The notes: generated from the letters alone by a model not told the origin. A stretch of 64,000 nucleotides of DNA from an uncultured Carboxylicivirga sp. (GCA_947503525.1 CANNEA010000004.1:534743-598742), one strand, 5' to 3'. Positions 38,180 through 47,956 are shown, counted from the first letter of the stretch. Translations and numbers: made by a program.

Positions 38180-38238
38180 TTAAAATAAGAAAGGACAGAT
38201 TGAAAAATCTGCCCTACCCTTAATCAGTTCGTTAACCA
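38180..38238 (-). ncRNA. Candidate small RNA, tandem copy 2
   Basis: Same layout as copy 1: core GTTAACGAACTGATT, then AAGGGTA, a hairpin GGGCAGATT/AATCTGTCC (one G-U pair) and a U-rich tail (TTTCTTATTTTAAT). Upstream on the minus strand TTTG (38273-38270) and TAGATTTTG (38251-38243) form a promoter with an 18-bp spacer and one extra T. Confidence 0.55.
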
Positions 38239-38350
38239 AATCCAAAATCTATGAAAAAAAATCTACATACAAATATTATAAAAAATATAGTGAAGAAAAC
38301 TCAAACAAAGTTAATTCATGTTAAAGATTAGAGGCTTAGCCAAACATCGA

Positions 38351-38411
38351 AGAATTAAAAAAAGAAAGGACAGATTTAAAAAATCTGCCCTTACCCTAAA
38401 TCAGCTAACTA
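38351..38411 (-). ncRNA. Candidate small RNA, tandem copy 3 (more divergent)
   Basis: The hairpin GGGCAGATTT/AAATCTGTCC is the strongest of the three and is followed by TTTCTTTTTTTAATT. The core is shortened (GTTAGCTGATTTAGGGTAAG), lacking the GAAC block. The -7 box TAAATTTG (38423-38416) is intact, but the nearest TTTG is only 15 bp upstream, so promoter function is less certain. Confidence 0.45.
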
Positions 38412-38554
38412 AATCCAAATTTATGAAAATCCCTACCACAAAGATGCGAACAATTGATCAAATACGTCAAATTATCGCCGTTAATAATTGTTAAACTTCA
38501 AAATGCAGCAAAGTTATGCTATCCCCTTACGATTCATAAGTGGCACAATGAATT

Positions 38555-39202
38555 TTATGCATTAGACATTTCCTTCTCGTAATACCTACAAAACTCTTTT
38601 AAGCCGCATCTACCGCATTTGGGTTTTCGCGCAATACAAACATATCGTCCATGTAGTATTAGCCAATGGTGCGCAATTGGCAATAAATCTTCTGGAAAAA
38701 ACTTAACCAATTGCCTTTCGGTATCCAATGGTGTCTTTGAGTTGGTGGTTAAGCCAATGCGAGCTGCAACGCGAAAGACATGAGTATCAACCGCCATAGC
38801 AGGCTTTTCATAGACAACTGAAGCAATTACATTGGCCGTTTTACGCCCCACACCAGGCATCTTCTGTAATTCTTTAATATCATCAGGCACGATTCCTTTA
38901 AAGTCTTCAATCAACATTTTTGCCATGCCAACCAAATGTTTGCTTTTGTTATTGGGATAACTGCACGATCGAATTAATGCAAAAATGTCATCAGGTGTAG
39001 CCAATGCCATATCTTCAGGCCTTGGATAGGCTTCAAATATTGCCGGGGTTAAGGTATTAACTCTTTTATCGGTACATTGTGCAGAAAGAATAACAGCAAC
39101 TAATAATTCATAAGGATTTGAATAATGCAACTCTGTTTCAGCAACAGGCATGTGCTCCTGAAAATATTCAATCGTTTTATCGTATCGTTCTTTCTTTAAC
39201 AT
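38555..39202 (-). CDS. nth: Endonuclease III (base-excision DNA glycosylase/AP lyase)
   Basis: A 215-aa protein with the helix-hairpin-helix LQKMPGVGRKTANVIASVV (catalytic Lys of the GVGRKTA block follows family position), VDTHVFRVAARIGL with the catalytic Asp, and the C-terminal iron-sulfur cysteines C-x6-C-x2-C-x5-C (CIARKPKCGRCGLKEFC). It removes oxidised pyrimidines and nicks abasic sites. The length and all signature residues match E. coli Nth. It is upstream of the sRNA-like array on the same strand and 51 bp after the TonB receptor stop. Confidence 0.96.
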   Translation of the reverse strand: MLKKERYDKTIEYFQEHMPVAETELHYSNPYELLVAVILSAQCTDKRVNTLTPAIFEAYPRPEDMALATPDDIFALIRSCSYPNNKSKHLVGMAKMLIEDFKGIVPDDIKELQKMPGVGRKTANVIASVVYEKPAMAVDTHVFRVAARIGLTTNSKTPLDTERQLVKFFPEDLLPIAHHWLILHGRYVCIARKPKCGRCGLKEFCRYYEKEMSNA

Positions 39203-39253
39203 TCTTACTAAATTCGTTTAAATCCGATCAATAGATGAACTTACAACAACTCC

Positions 39254-41560
39254 TTACAGGCTCATTAATTTCAAACCAAAGAACACCGTTCGGGGACGCG
39301 AAGGACCATATACATAATTACTATCCCGATATTTGCCCGTATCAAAATCATTCTGGTAAGCATTGAACATATTTTGCAAACCAGCAAAAAATTCAACTCC
39401 AACACCTACACGTCTCCAGTCTAATGCATAACTTAATTTTAAATTCTGCTCAAAAAATGATTTTGATGTTCTTAGCTCCGGTCCATTATAATATGGCATT
39501 AACATTTCGCCTGTATATACTCCAGACAATGCTGCCTTAAATCCCCATTTCGGGTTATAAGTGAATGTATAATAGCCATAGTCATCAGGTGTTCTTAAAT
39601 ACTTACTTGTTCCTTCAACATCTTCTGACCAATATACTATATCATCATATCTACTTGATTGAAGAGTTATACCAGCTTCAAGCTGCCATAAACGATTGTA
39701 ATTCCCCCTTAATTCAAAGGTAATGCCTTGCACTGTTGAATTGCCACCATTTCGTTTTTCCAGTATTGCATTTCCTTGCTCATCCACACCATCTTCTTCT
39801 AATACAAAGGCATCATATAAGCGCGTGTAAAAGCCTTCCATTGTCACTCCCCATATGTACTTTTCAGTAGGTTTATCGTAATTAATGGATGCACTGATAC
39901 TTTGTGATCGCTCTTCTTTTAAATCATCAGCCAATATAATGCGTTGAATTCCTCCACCAGAAAATGCAATGTGCATATCTGAATCAAAAGCTTGCGGCGG
40001 TCTAAATCCTGTTGACCAGCTAGCTCTTACCTGCATCTCTTCATGCTTATATAGTGCTGACACACGTGGACTCCATATCAGGCGATCAACCATATTATGT
40101 TTGTCCGCTCTAACTCCTGTAAGTAAATTTAGTTTTTTCGTAATATCCCAGTCACTTTGAAGGTAGCCACCAAAGTTGCGTGTGGTTTGATCCAAAAGAT
40201 AATCGTAAGCTTTGATCTCATCCTTCACCATATCGTAATTATACTCAGCGCCAAAGGTCAAATTGTTCTTCCCGGAAAAAAAATCAGGCAACATATGATT
40301 CATTTGTACACCTCCCATATAAGTCTGGTTATCGGTAAAACCATATGGTGGATTTTCGAGATGCTCTAAATAAATATCAAAGTCATCTTCCTCCTCAGGC
40401 TTAATTCCAGTATAATGATCTCTATCTGTTCTCTGTCCGGCCACATATGCGGCAAAGGATGACATGTTATCATTAAAATTGAAAGAGTAATCCAGTCCAC
40501 CCATTAGAACATTATGGGTTCGCTCTTCGCTTTGCTCAGCCAGATAAGCAGGTAAATCTTCACGATCTCCACCTCTACGGTATTCGTACATACTGGATAG
40601 GCTCAACTCTATTTTATGATTTGGTGCGGGCAATAAGAAAGAAGTAAATCCAAACGAATTATTCTTCAGCTTTGGCAATTCGCTAAAACCATCATCGTTG
40701 TGATCGTAGGATTCTCTGTTTCGATGAGAAGCAAACAAGGTTAATCCTGCATTTTTTCGATCCGACAAAACTCCTGCGTTAGCACTAATTTGTCGATCAT
40801 TGGCCGAACCATTTATAATAGAATTAGTTGAAGTTGCCGAAAAAGAACTTGATTCAGGAACTTTGGTAATTACATTAACCGTTCCCCCAATGGCTCCTGC
40901 ACCATATAAGGCTGACGCTCCACCACGAACTACCTCAATCCGTTCGATCATGTTGGTTGGAATTTGCTCGAGTCCATACAATCCGGTTAAAGGACTAAAC
41001 ACCGGACGACTATTAATCAATATTTGAGAATAGCCACCTCCTAAACCATTCATGCGAAGCTGCGTGTAGTTACAGGTTTGACAGTCAGTTTCCATTCTTA
41101 AACCAGGCTGAAAAGCTAATCCTTCAGAAAGTGTGCCAGCCTGTAACATCTCCAGTTTTTTTCCTTCCAATACATTGACAACTACAGCTGATTCCGTTCG
41201 GCGCTTAAAAGTTTTGGTGCCTGTTACTACAACATCATCAAGTGACATTACTTTTTCCTCGAGGATAAAATTAATTTCCTGAGTTTTACCCTTTACAATA
41301 GTAATCTTCTTTTCAACCGGCTTGTAGCCAATTAAGCTGGCCACCAAAATGTGCTCTCCAACTGGCAAATTGGTCAACATATAGTGACCAGACAAGTCAG
41401 TCATGCTACCATACTGAGTATCTTTCAAGTAAACACTAACAAAAGGAAGGTGCTCTCCATCAGCCGTTACATCACCAAAAATATTAGAATCGGTATCCTG
41501 AGCGGAAAGCATACTTATGCTTAAACAGACCATTAAAAACAGTCCTGTTATGATCTTCAT
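39254..41560 (-). CDS. TonB-dependent outer-membrane receptor, probably metal-related
   Basis: A 768-aa protein: signal peptide MKIITGLFLMVCLSISMLSAQ, a carboxypeptidase-regulatory-like domain (residues ~25-105, IFGDVTADGEHLPFVSVYLK), a plug (~115-235, DDVVVTGTKTFKRRTESAVV, IERIEVVRGGASALYGAGAI) and a 22-strand-type barrel ending in an aromatic-rich stretch (RPRTVFFGLKLMSL). The plug has a CQTC motif (ETDCQTCNYTQLRMNG) able to bind a metal or form a disulfide. A ZIP transporter gene 20 bp upstream on the same strand suggests that the two import zinc or another divalent metal across both membranes. Cobalamin or siderophore transport cannot be excluded. Confidence 0.88.
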   Translation of the reverse strand: MKIITGLFLMVCLSISMLSAQDTDSNIFGDVTADGEHLPFVSVYLKDTQYGSMTDLSGHYMLTNLPVGEHILVASLIGYKPVEKKITIVKGKTQEINFILEEKVMSLDDVVVTGTKTFKRRTESAVVVNVLEGKKLEMLQAGTLSEGLAFQPGLRMETDCQTCNYTQLRMNGLGGGYSQILINSRPVFSPLTGLYGLEQIPTNMIERIEVVRGGASALYGAGAIGGTVNVITKVPESSSFSATSTNSIINGSANDRQISANAGVLSDRKNAGLTLFASHRNRESYDHNDDGFSELPKLKNNSFGFTSFLLPAPNHKIELSLSSMYEYRRGGDREDLPAYLAEQSEERTHNVLMGGLDYSFNFNDNMSSFAAYVAGQRTDRDHYTGIKPEEEDDFDIYLEHLENPPYGFTDNQTYMGGVQMNHMLPDFFSGKNNLTFGAEYNYDMVKDEIKAYDYLLDQTTRNFGGYLQSDWDITKKLNLLTGVRADKHNMVDRLIWSPRVSALYKHEEMQVRASWSTGFRPPQAFDSDMHIAFSGGGIQRIILADDLKEERSQSISASINYDKPTEKYIWGVTMEGFYTRLYDAFVLEEDGVDEQGNAILEKRNGGNSTVQGITFELRGNYNRLWQLEAGITLQSSRYDDIVYWSEDVEGTSKYLRTPDDYGYYTFTYNPKWGFKAALSGVYTGEMLMPYYNGPELRTSKSFFEQNLKLSYALDWRRVGVGVEFFAGLQNMFNAYQNDFDTGKYRDSNYVYGPSRPRTVFFGLKLMSL

Positions 41561-41580
41561 AGAATTAAATTAATCTTAGG

Positions 41581-42390
41581 TTACAAAAACAATAATAAAC
41601 TAATGGCCATTACCGCCATACCAGCAAACAATCCATATATAGACAAATGGTGTTCGCCATATTCTCTGGCCGATGGTAATAGCTCATCCAAACTAATAAA
41701 TACCATTATACCTGCCACTCCAGCAAATATAACCCCAAACGTTAGTGGAGTCATAAATGGCATTAAGATTAAATAACCAATAAGTGCCCCAATGGGTTCG
41801 GACAAACCGGATAAAAAACTAAGTCGAAATGCCTTTTTCCGGCTACCTGTGGCGTAATAAATTGGAACTGAAACTGCTATACCTTCAGGAATATTATGAA
41901 TAGCAATAGCCACGGCTATGGCAATACCCAGGTTAGGATCCTGAAGTGCCGCTGTAAATGTGGCCAATCCTTCAGGAAAATTATGTATGCCAATGGCCAA
42001 TGCAGTAAACATTCCCATACGCATTAACTTCTTATCTTTTCCAACGGGCTTTTTATCCATTTCTTCTACCGAATGCAGTTCATGCGGATTTTCAGCTGAC
42101 GGAATGAATTTATCGATTAAAGCGATAAACAGAACACCTCCAAAAAAGGCAATAACCGTATACCAGGTGCCAGGCACCTCCCCGTATGCTTCAGTTAAAC
42201 TATCCTTGGCTTTCATAAATATTTCAACAAAGGATACATAAATCATAACCCCTGCTGAAAAGCCAAGTGAAATAGCCAGGAAACGTGTATTGGTTCGTTT
42301 AGCAAAAAAAGCCATGGCACTTCCGATACCTGTGCTTAATCCTGCAAACAAGGTTAATCCAAAGGCAAAAAGTACATTATTAATTTCCAT
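41581..42390 (-). CDS. zupT: ZIP-family divalent metal transporter (ZupT-like)
   Basis: A 269-aa inner-membrane protein with eight hydrophobic segments and the two ZIP metal-site motifs [14 protein letters not shown] (TM4) and [14 protein letters not shown] (TM5). A His-containing loop ([15 protein letters not shown]) lies between TM3 and TM4. Length and motifs match ZupT, which imports zinc and other divalent cations. It precedes the TonB receptor by 20 bp on the same strand, suggesting a two-membrane metal uptake unit. No Zur-like operator was identified in the 165-bp divergent promoter region. Confidence 0.92.
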   Translation of the reverse strand: MEINNVLFAFGLTLFAGLSTGIGSAMAFFAKRTNTRFLAISLGFSAGVMIYVSFVEIFMKAKDSLTEAYGEVPGTWYTVIAFFGGVLFIALIDKFIPSAENPHELHSVEEMDKKPVGKDKKLMRMGMFTALAIGIHNFPEGLATFTAALQDPNLGIAIAVAIAIHNIPEGIAVSVPIYYATGSRKKAFRLSFLSGLSEPIGALIGYLILMPFMTPLTFGVIFAGVAGIMVFISLDELLPSAREYGEHHLSIYGLFAGMAVMAISLLLFL

Positions 42391-42555
42391 AAATATGACG
42401 TCTGACGGTATTATTAAATGAGTTACAAAGGAATTGCATTTTTAGCACAAGGACAAAGCATTATGGAATAAATTAGCATAAAGTTCAATATTAATATTGA
42501 CTTAAGCATATAAAATTTTATATCTTACAGCGTTATTAACAAAAAGCCTAATTAA

Positions 42556-42942
42556 ATGAAGAAATTGGTACCCTATGTTAACCTTGAAACGGTTAAAGAT
42601 AAGGAAGGAAAAATTGAGCAGTTTATAGTACGCACTGTATCGTACTTACCTGCTGATAGCAACCCACCTAAAGAAGTTATTGAAGGCCCAATAGCCGACA
42701 ATGTATTATATCGTCCACTGACCATCCCTTACGATGGCACTTCTGATAAGTTCAATTATTTTGGAGTTGACTTTATTATTAATCGTGCCGATGTTGGATT
42801 ATTGGAAAGAGGTGTAAAAGTGTTGGTTAAATACACAGGAGTTAGTGCTAAGGCCATGAGTACAAGTTCTGATAATCTTACAGATCCGACGGGTGATTCA
42901 GGTGGAACCATTGTTGAATATGAAGATGAAGATTTACCTTAA
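42556..42942 (+). CDS. Hypothetical cytosolic protein, 128 aa
   Basis: Not recognised. The protein has no signal or membrane segment, is acidic at the C-terminus (GGTIVEYEDEDLP), and reads as a single beta-rich domain (PLTIPYDGTSDKFNYFGVDF). It ends 9 bp before the first TPR sensor kinase, so it is probably co-transcribed with it and might be part of the same signalling path. That link is by position only. Confidence 0.6.
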   Translation: MKKLVPYVNLETVKDKEGKIEQFIVRTVSYLPADSNPPKEVIEGPIADNVLYRPLTIPYDGTSDKFNYFGVDFIINRADVGLLERGVKVLVKYTGVSAKAMSTSSDNLTDPTGDSGGTIVEYEDEDLP

Positions 42943-42951
42943 ACTAAAGTA

Positions 42952-45012
42952 ATGCCTTGCAGTATATTTTTAAAAAAACAAGAGCTATGCTGTAAGGCAT
43001 TAGTATTTACAATATTGACTATATTGCCCTTTACCTCACAGTCAACCTTTTCACAAAGCGCAAAATCATTTGATGATGCGGAACAGCATATTACTTATAT
43101 AATCAATAACAGTCTGAATCAAACCTATACTATTGACAGCTTAATAAATAACAAGCGGGATTTAATTGCTGGAATTGCTGGACTAAAGAAAACGAAGATT
43201 CTAATAAAAGATAAAAAACTTGAGAAAGCAGAAGAATTAATCAAGAAAACACTTACTCATTTTAAAAACACATCTTCTAAGAAAGGCATTGGGTATTGCC
43301 ACTATTACACAGGTAACATTGCGAGTATCACAAATCAAAGTGATTCTCTGATTAAAGCTTATACACAAGCCCTTGCAAAATTTAGTGATTGTAATTTCTT
43401 TGATGGCATAATAATTTGTCATTTTAAATTAGCAACTCATTATTCAAAAAAAGGAATAAGTATTCTAGCCAAAAGACATTTTAATGAAGCAGAGTACTTT
43501 TTCATAAATTCGTCCAATGATAGACTTAAATGTTCTGTATTACTAAACAAAGCGGCATACTATACTGAACTAAACGAAGTGGAGAATGCTCTAATCCTTT
43601 ACCAAAACATTGAAAAAAATTTCCCAAATCATTTGACAGTTTCTAAACAATCAAGGCTTTTCAATAATGTTGCTATAAATTACGCAAAGATTGAAGATTG
43701 GAAGTCTGCGAAAGAATACTACGAGAAAAGTCTGATGATTAAAAATGATCTTAATGACTCTATTGGAATCCTTACAACCACACAAAATTTATTTAACCTC
43801 TGTGTTAAATCTAGACAAATCTCGGAAGCAAAGAATTACTATTCTAATCTTTCAAATCATTTTGAAAACAATAATAGTCTAGACAAAACATATATAACAT
43901 TCTTAGATAATGAAATCGATTACCATGTTTTAATTGGCTCATATGAAATTCTGCCAATTCTCGTTGAAAACTTCATTACCAAAACTGAATTATTTAATAA
44001 TGCTACCTTTTCCGATAAGCTAATAGAAATGCAAAAGAGCTTTGAAATACAAGAGCGGGATAAAAACATTGCCCTATTGGAAGCTGAAGATGAATTGAAT
44101 GAAGCAAAGCTTCGCAACCAACTATTAATTATCCTTTCCATAGGAGCACTTGCCCTTACTTTATTAATACTCGGCTACTTTATAATGCGTCAGCGTAACA
44201 GGCTACGCAAATCGGAAACTAACCTTAAAAAGCAACAGAAAGAAATAAAACACATTAATCAGGAGTTGGAGGTATCCAATAAGGCCAAGGACAAAATCCT
44301 GTCGATTATAGGGCATGACTTGCGTGGCCCAATAGGCGGCTTAAAGGAGTTGATTGAATTATATATGGAGCTGCCCGAGTATGATCCCAAGGATTTTACC
44401 AACTTGCTAAAAGCGGCTCGCGAAGCATCCACCAGCACTTATCATCTGCTTGAAAACCTTTTGAGCTGGGCTAACTCGCAACGGGGGCATATTCAATTTA
44501 AGCCTGTAGCCACGCCTCTACTGCCTTTAATTAAACAAAGCATCAATGTGTTGGATAGTTCCATAAATACACGTAATGTGCAATTCAGATACGACATCGC
44601 CTCAAACCTGGTGCTAACAGCTGACTTGAACATGTTACGCACCATTATGCGAAACCTGGTATCCAATGCCGTTAAATACTCACCTCCTGAAAGTTTTATT
44701 ACCATTTCGGCTAAAAGTGATAGTAAGGAAACTATTATTTGTATTGCCGATGAAGGCTACGGAATGAGTGCCGAAGAGTCGACTGCCCTGTTTGAAAAAC
44801 GGGAAACCTTCTTTATTGAATCGGGCTACAATGCCAAAGGTACCGGTCTGGGCTTAATATTGTGTAAGGATTTTGTGGACTTACATAAGGGACGCATTTG
44901 GGCTTCCTCAAAAAAGAATGTGGGCACTAAAGTTTGCTTTGCTATACCACATAAAATCTTCGAAGGATCAAATCAAACGATATTACAAACTGAAACCAAC
45001 AGTATAAGTTAA
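42952..45012 (+). CDS. TPR-containing membrane sensor histidine kinase (copy A)
   Basis: A 686-aa protein. After an N-terminal hydrophobic signal (residues ~10-35), a periplasmic TPR-like region runs to about residue 385, followed by one membrane segment (LLIILSIGALALTLLILGYF), a coiled coil (~405-445), and the kinase core. The phospho-acceptor is His455 in SIIGHDLRGPIGG; the ATP domain has the N box RNLVSNAVKYSPP, G1 DEGYGMS and G2 AKGTGLGL. No receiver domain or response-regulator gene is adjacent, so the partner is elsewhere. A close paralogue follows directly. Confidence 0.9.
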   Translation: MPCSIFLKKQELCCKALVFTILTILPFTSQSTFSQSAKSFDDAEQHITYIINNSLNQTYTIDSLINNKRDLIAGIAGLKKTKILIKDKKLEKAEELIKKTLTHFKNTSSKKGIGYCHYYTGNIASITNQSDSLIKAYTQALAKFSDCNFFDGIIICHFKLATHYSKKGISILAKRHFNEAEYFFINSSNDRLKCSVLLNKAAYYTELNEVENALILYQNIEKNFPNHLTVSKQSRLFNNVAINYAKIEDWKSAKEYYEKSLMIKNDLNDSIGILTTTQNLFNLCVKSRQISEAKNYYSNLSNHFENNNSLDKTYITFLDNEIDYHVLIGSYEILPILVENFITKTELFNNATFSDKLIEMQKSFEIQERDKNIALLEAEDELNEAKLRNQLLIILSIGALALTLLILGYFIMRQRNRLRKSETNLKKQQKEIKHINQELEVSNKAKDKILSIIGHDLRGPIGGLKELIELYMELPEYDPKDFTNLLKAAREASTSTYHLLENLLSWANSQRGHIQFKPVATPLLPLIKQSINVLDSSINTRNVQFRYDIASNLVLTADLNMLRTIMRNLVSNAVKYSPPESFITISAKSDSKETIICIADEGYGMSAEESTALFEKRETFFIESGYNAKGTGLGLILCKDFVDLHKGRIWASSKKNVGTKVCFAIPHKIFEGSNQTILQTETNSIS

Positions 45013-45156
45013 GTATTTACAAATACCTCTCGGTCTATTTATTAACTCAATACTTTTTTTCTATCTTCATCTCCAAATCAATCTTTAAACTGATTGGAGC
45101 CCAAAACTACACATAAACAAATATTACAAATACATTCCTCTGCAAAAGTATTAAGG

Positions 45157-47235
45157 ATGAATACAAAGGGAAAGTCCAATTTATTAGCCGCTCTTAAAGT
45201 ACTTAGCGTTATTATCTTACTTTTATCACTTGCAAGTAACGTTAATGCACAAAAACCTTTACAAAACCTATATCAGTCATCAGTCGATTTTGCGGATAAC
45301 AAAAAGCTTATATATGACGAATTAAAAAAGCAAGACGTATCGTTTGAAAACTTATTGGAACAAATCAATCAGTTTGAAGGCGAAGGCCAATGGCATTACA
45401 CCTTACAGTTATCGAAATTAATGTTTCAAAAAAGACAGTATAATGTCATTCCCGAATTACTTGACAACTGTATTGAAGCATTTAGCAATACTAATTTCGA
45501 AGAAGGAATAGGCGATTGTTATTTCTATAAAGGTAAAATAAGTGGAGTCAAAAAAGTATCAGAGGAGGTAATCGAAAACTATAATAAAGCCATTCAGCAT
45601 TATACAAATGTTGGCAATATGGATCATGCTTTTATAAGTCAAATGGCCATTGCAAACTATTTTTCATTAAATGGTAATGACTTATTTGCTTCGGAATACT
45701 ATGCTAAAGCTAAGAAGATGACCGAACAATTCGCCATAAAAGAATCACTTAAAGAGAGTTTACAATTAAATATTGGCAATCATTATTTTAAAACAAGAAA
45801 CTACGACAGTGCCTTATTGTTTTATTTAAAAGTTGAAGCGGCAAGGCTACAGAAAGCAAAACCGTCAAAACTTTCAAGAATTAAAAATAATATAGGAGTT
45901 GCTTATTTGCATAAGAGAGACTGGGATAATGCGGAAATAAAATTAAACGAAGCGCTTGAAATAAGAGAAGTTCTGAATGATTCTATTCAGATGGCATCTA
46001 CACTTTTAAACTTATTTAAACTTGCACTCGATCAAAAAGATGTAGCTAAAGCATCCCAAATAGAAAAACGATTAGGAGACATTATTAACCGCAGCAAACA
46101 CATTCATACTGATGTATTAATTGCATATAGTTATGATAGAATCAAGTTTTACCATCTCACCAATCAGCCCAAATTGGCAGATAAAGAATTGATTAAATAC
46201 ACAAACCTGAGTGACTCTGTTGCTCAAGCTGTATTTTCAAACAAGTTGGTTTCAATGCAAAAAAGTTTTGAAATCGAAGAACGGGATAAGAACATTGCCT
46301 TACTTAAAAAAGACGAAGCTTTAAACAAAGCTACCGTTAAAATTCAATGGTTATTAATTGCATTTACCTGCACACTAATATTGGTTTTGCTAGTATTGGC
46401 CTTTTTCATGAACCGTCAGCGTTTAAAACTTCAAAATTCCAAACATCACCTCCAGAGCAAACAAAAAGAAATAGTTCATATTAATGCAGAACTCAAAATT
46501 TCAAATCAGGCCAAAGATAGAATCCTTTCCATTATCGGTCATGATTTACGTGGCCCAATAGGCGGCTTAAAGGAATTGATTGAATTATATATGGAGTTGC
46601 CCGAGTATGAAGAAAATGATTTTAAAAACTTACTAAAAGCGGCACGGGAATCTTCCTCGAGTTCTTACCTTCTTCTCGAAAATCTATTAACATGGGCCAA
46701 CTCACAGCGTGGACAAATTGATTTTAAACCCGTTTCCACCCCACTTCTTCCATTAATAAAACAAAGCGTGCAATTATTAGACAGTTCTGTTAATGCACGT
46801 AATGTTTCGTTTGAATATAAAATGAGTCCGGGACTCATGCTTACAGCCGATTTAAATATGTTGCGAACGATTATGCGCAATCTGGTTTCGAATGCGGTTA
46901 AATATTCTCCACCTGCAAGTTTCATTACCATATCAGCAAAAAGAGACGTAAATGACACTGTAATTTGCATCGCTGACGAAGGCTATGGAATGAGCGCCGA
47001 AGAATCTACGGCGCTCTTTGAGAAGAAAGAGACCTTTTTTATTGAATCGGGCTATAATGCCAAAGGAACCGGTTTGGGCTTAATATTGTGTAAAGATTTT
47101 GTAGACTTACATAAAGGACGCATTTGGGCCTCTTCAGAAAAAAATGTAGGCACTAAAGTTTGTTTTGCTATACCACATGATATAGAATCTTCTTCTAAAG
47201 TGCCAGAATTAAAAGAGGCCATTCTGGAAGCCTAA
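45157..47235 (+). CDS. TPR-containing membrane sensor histidine kinase (copy B)
   Basis: The start at 45157 (MNTKGKSNLLAALKVLSVII...) puts a good signal sequence at the N-terminus and has AGG just before the ATG; an in-frame start at 45094 adds 21 residues ahead of it. The 692-aa product repeats the layout of copy A: TPR sensor region, one membrane segment (LLIAFTCTLILVLLVLAFFM), coiled coil, His462 in SIIGHDLRGPIGG, and ATP-binding boxes RNLVSNAVKYSPP, DEGYGMS and GTGLGL. The kinase halves of the two are nearly identical while the sensor halves diverge, so they probably feed the same response regulator from different signals. Confidence 0.9.
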   Translation: MNTKGKSNLLAALKVLSVIILLLSLASNVNAQKPLQNLYQSSVDFADNKKLIYDELKKQDVSFENLLEQINQFEGEGQWHYTLQLSKLMFQKRQYNVIPELLDNCIEAFSNTNFEEGIGDCYFYKGKISGVKKVSEEVIENYNKAIQHYTNVGNMDHAFISQMAIANYFSLNGNDLFASEYYAKAKKMTEQFAIKESLKESLQLNIGNHYFKTRNYDSALLFYLKVEAARLQKAKPSKLSRIKNNIGVAYLHKRDWDNAEIKLNEALEIREVLNDSIQMASTLLNLFKLALDQKDVAKASQIEKRLGDIINRSKHIHTDVLIAYSYDRIKFYHLTNQPKLADKELIKYTNLSDSVAQAVFSNKLVSMQKSFEIEERDKNIALLKKDEALNKATVKIQWLLIAFTCTLILVLLVLAFFMNRQRLKLQNSKHHLQSKQKEIVHINAELKISNQAKDRILSIIGHDLRGPIGGLKELIELYMELPEYEENDFKNLLKAARESSSSSYLLLENLLTWANSQRGQIDFKPVSTPLLPLIKQSVQLLDSSVNARNVSFEYKMSPGLMLTADLNMLRTIMRNLVSNAVKYSPPASFITISAKRDVNDTVICIADEGYGMSAEESTALFEKKETFFIESGYNAKGTGLGLILCKDFVDLHKGRIWASSEKNVGTKVCFAIPHDIESSSKVPELKEAILEA

Positions 47236-47357
47236 CAAAAATCATATTACACTTTTAACATTTGAATAGTGCTGTATTGATAAAAAATGAATATTTTTAA
47301 CAGGCGGTAGAATTCGCATTAATCAGCTAATGTTCTGTTTCACTAAATTATTTAGCC

Positions 47358-47792
47358 ATGAATACAGCTTCTGCTTCCACTATTCAGAATATAGCCCGTC
47401 TCCTCGATAACGGTTTTATTGTATATGTTCATATGCAAACCTGCAAAGTAACAGCTATCCCGGAATTTGACGATTTCGCCGATTTCAACGACAGTACTGA
47501 ATTGGCGATGGAAGAGGTTGAAATGCACCCCGAACGTTATTTAAATGTAAAAGGGATGAATTCGCGCGAGCTATACAATACCATGATGGATTTTGCCACA
47601 GAACAGGAATTCATAGAAACCACAAAAAAACTGGTTGAAGCCTTACGGAAACCTGATGGCATCAAACATTTTAATGATTGTATACGAATGATGGAACCAA
47701 AAATCCGATTGGAGTGGCTGGCTTTCAGGGATGAAAAAATACAGCATTTTATTAAAAATAAATTGATGCGACGTCGATTTTTGATGCAATAA
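47358..47792 (+). CDS. UPF0158-like protein
   Basis: A 144-aa cytosolic protein. The arrangement of an N-terminal short beta segment (FIVYVHMQTCKVTAIPEF) followed by an acidic helix and a C-terminal basic helical tail (RLEWLAFRDEKIQHFIKNKL) recalls the UPF0158 family, whose function is unknown. I could not confirm it. It is 122 bp after the second sensor kinase and is followed by a plus-strand terminator at 47957. Confidence 0.5.
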   Translation: MNTASASTIQNIARLLDNGFIVYVHMQTCKVTAIPEFDDFADFNDSTELAMEEVEMHPERYLNVKGMNSRELYNTMMDFATEQEFIETTKKLVEALRKPDGIKHFNDCIRMMEPKIRLEWLAFRDEKIQHFIKNKLMRRRFLMQ

Positions 47793-47956
47793 ACAATACT
47801 AATTGTTTGGGCCAACACTTACGCCCGTTAATTCCATTTTCACAAACTAACTATTCCCAGCTCTTGCATTAGGGATTGAACCATTGTATGCGTTCAGGTA
47901 AAAGACACAACTGTGCCCACCAGGAAGTGAGTACTAATAATATACTACCGTAATTA

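Larger units (their letters stand above)
38012..38470 (-). repeat. Array of three tandem ~165-175 bp repeats
   Basis: The gap 37891-38554 contains three direct copies of one unit, with the hairpin motif GGACAG at 38028, 38193 and 38368 (spacing 165 and 175 bp). Copies 1 and 2 also share a stretch at 38125-38160 and 38289-38325 (AGTGAAGAAAA... TTAATTCATGTTAA). Each unit holds, on the minus strand, a promoter, a conserved ~30-nt stretch and a terminator. No conserved protein frame runs through the copies. Confidence 0.85.

Noticed and set aside
38084..38480. Short ATG-started frames in each of the three tandem repeats (17, 26 and 23 codons on the plus strand)
   Set aside because: The peptides are unrelated to one another and the frames are not conserved between copies, whereas the minus-strand promoter and terminator elements are. 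They read as by-products of the RNA repeat.
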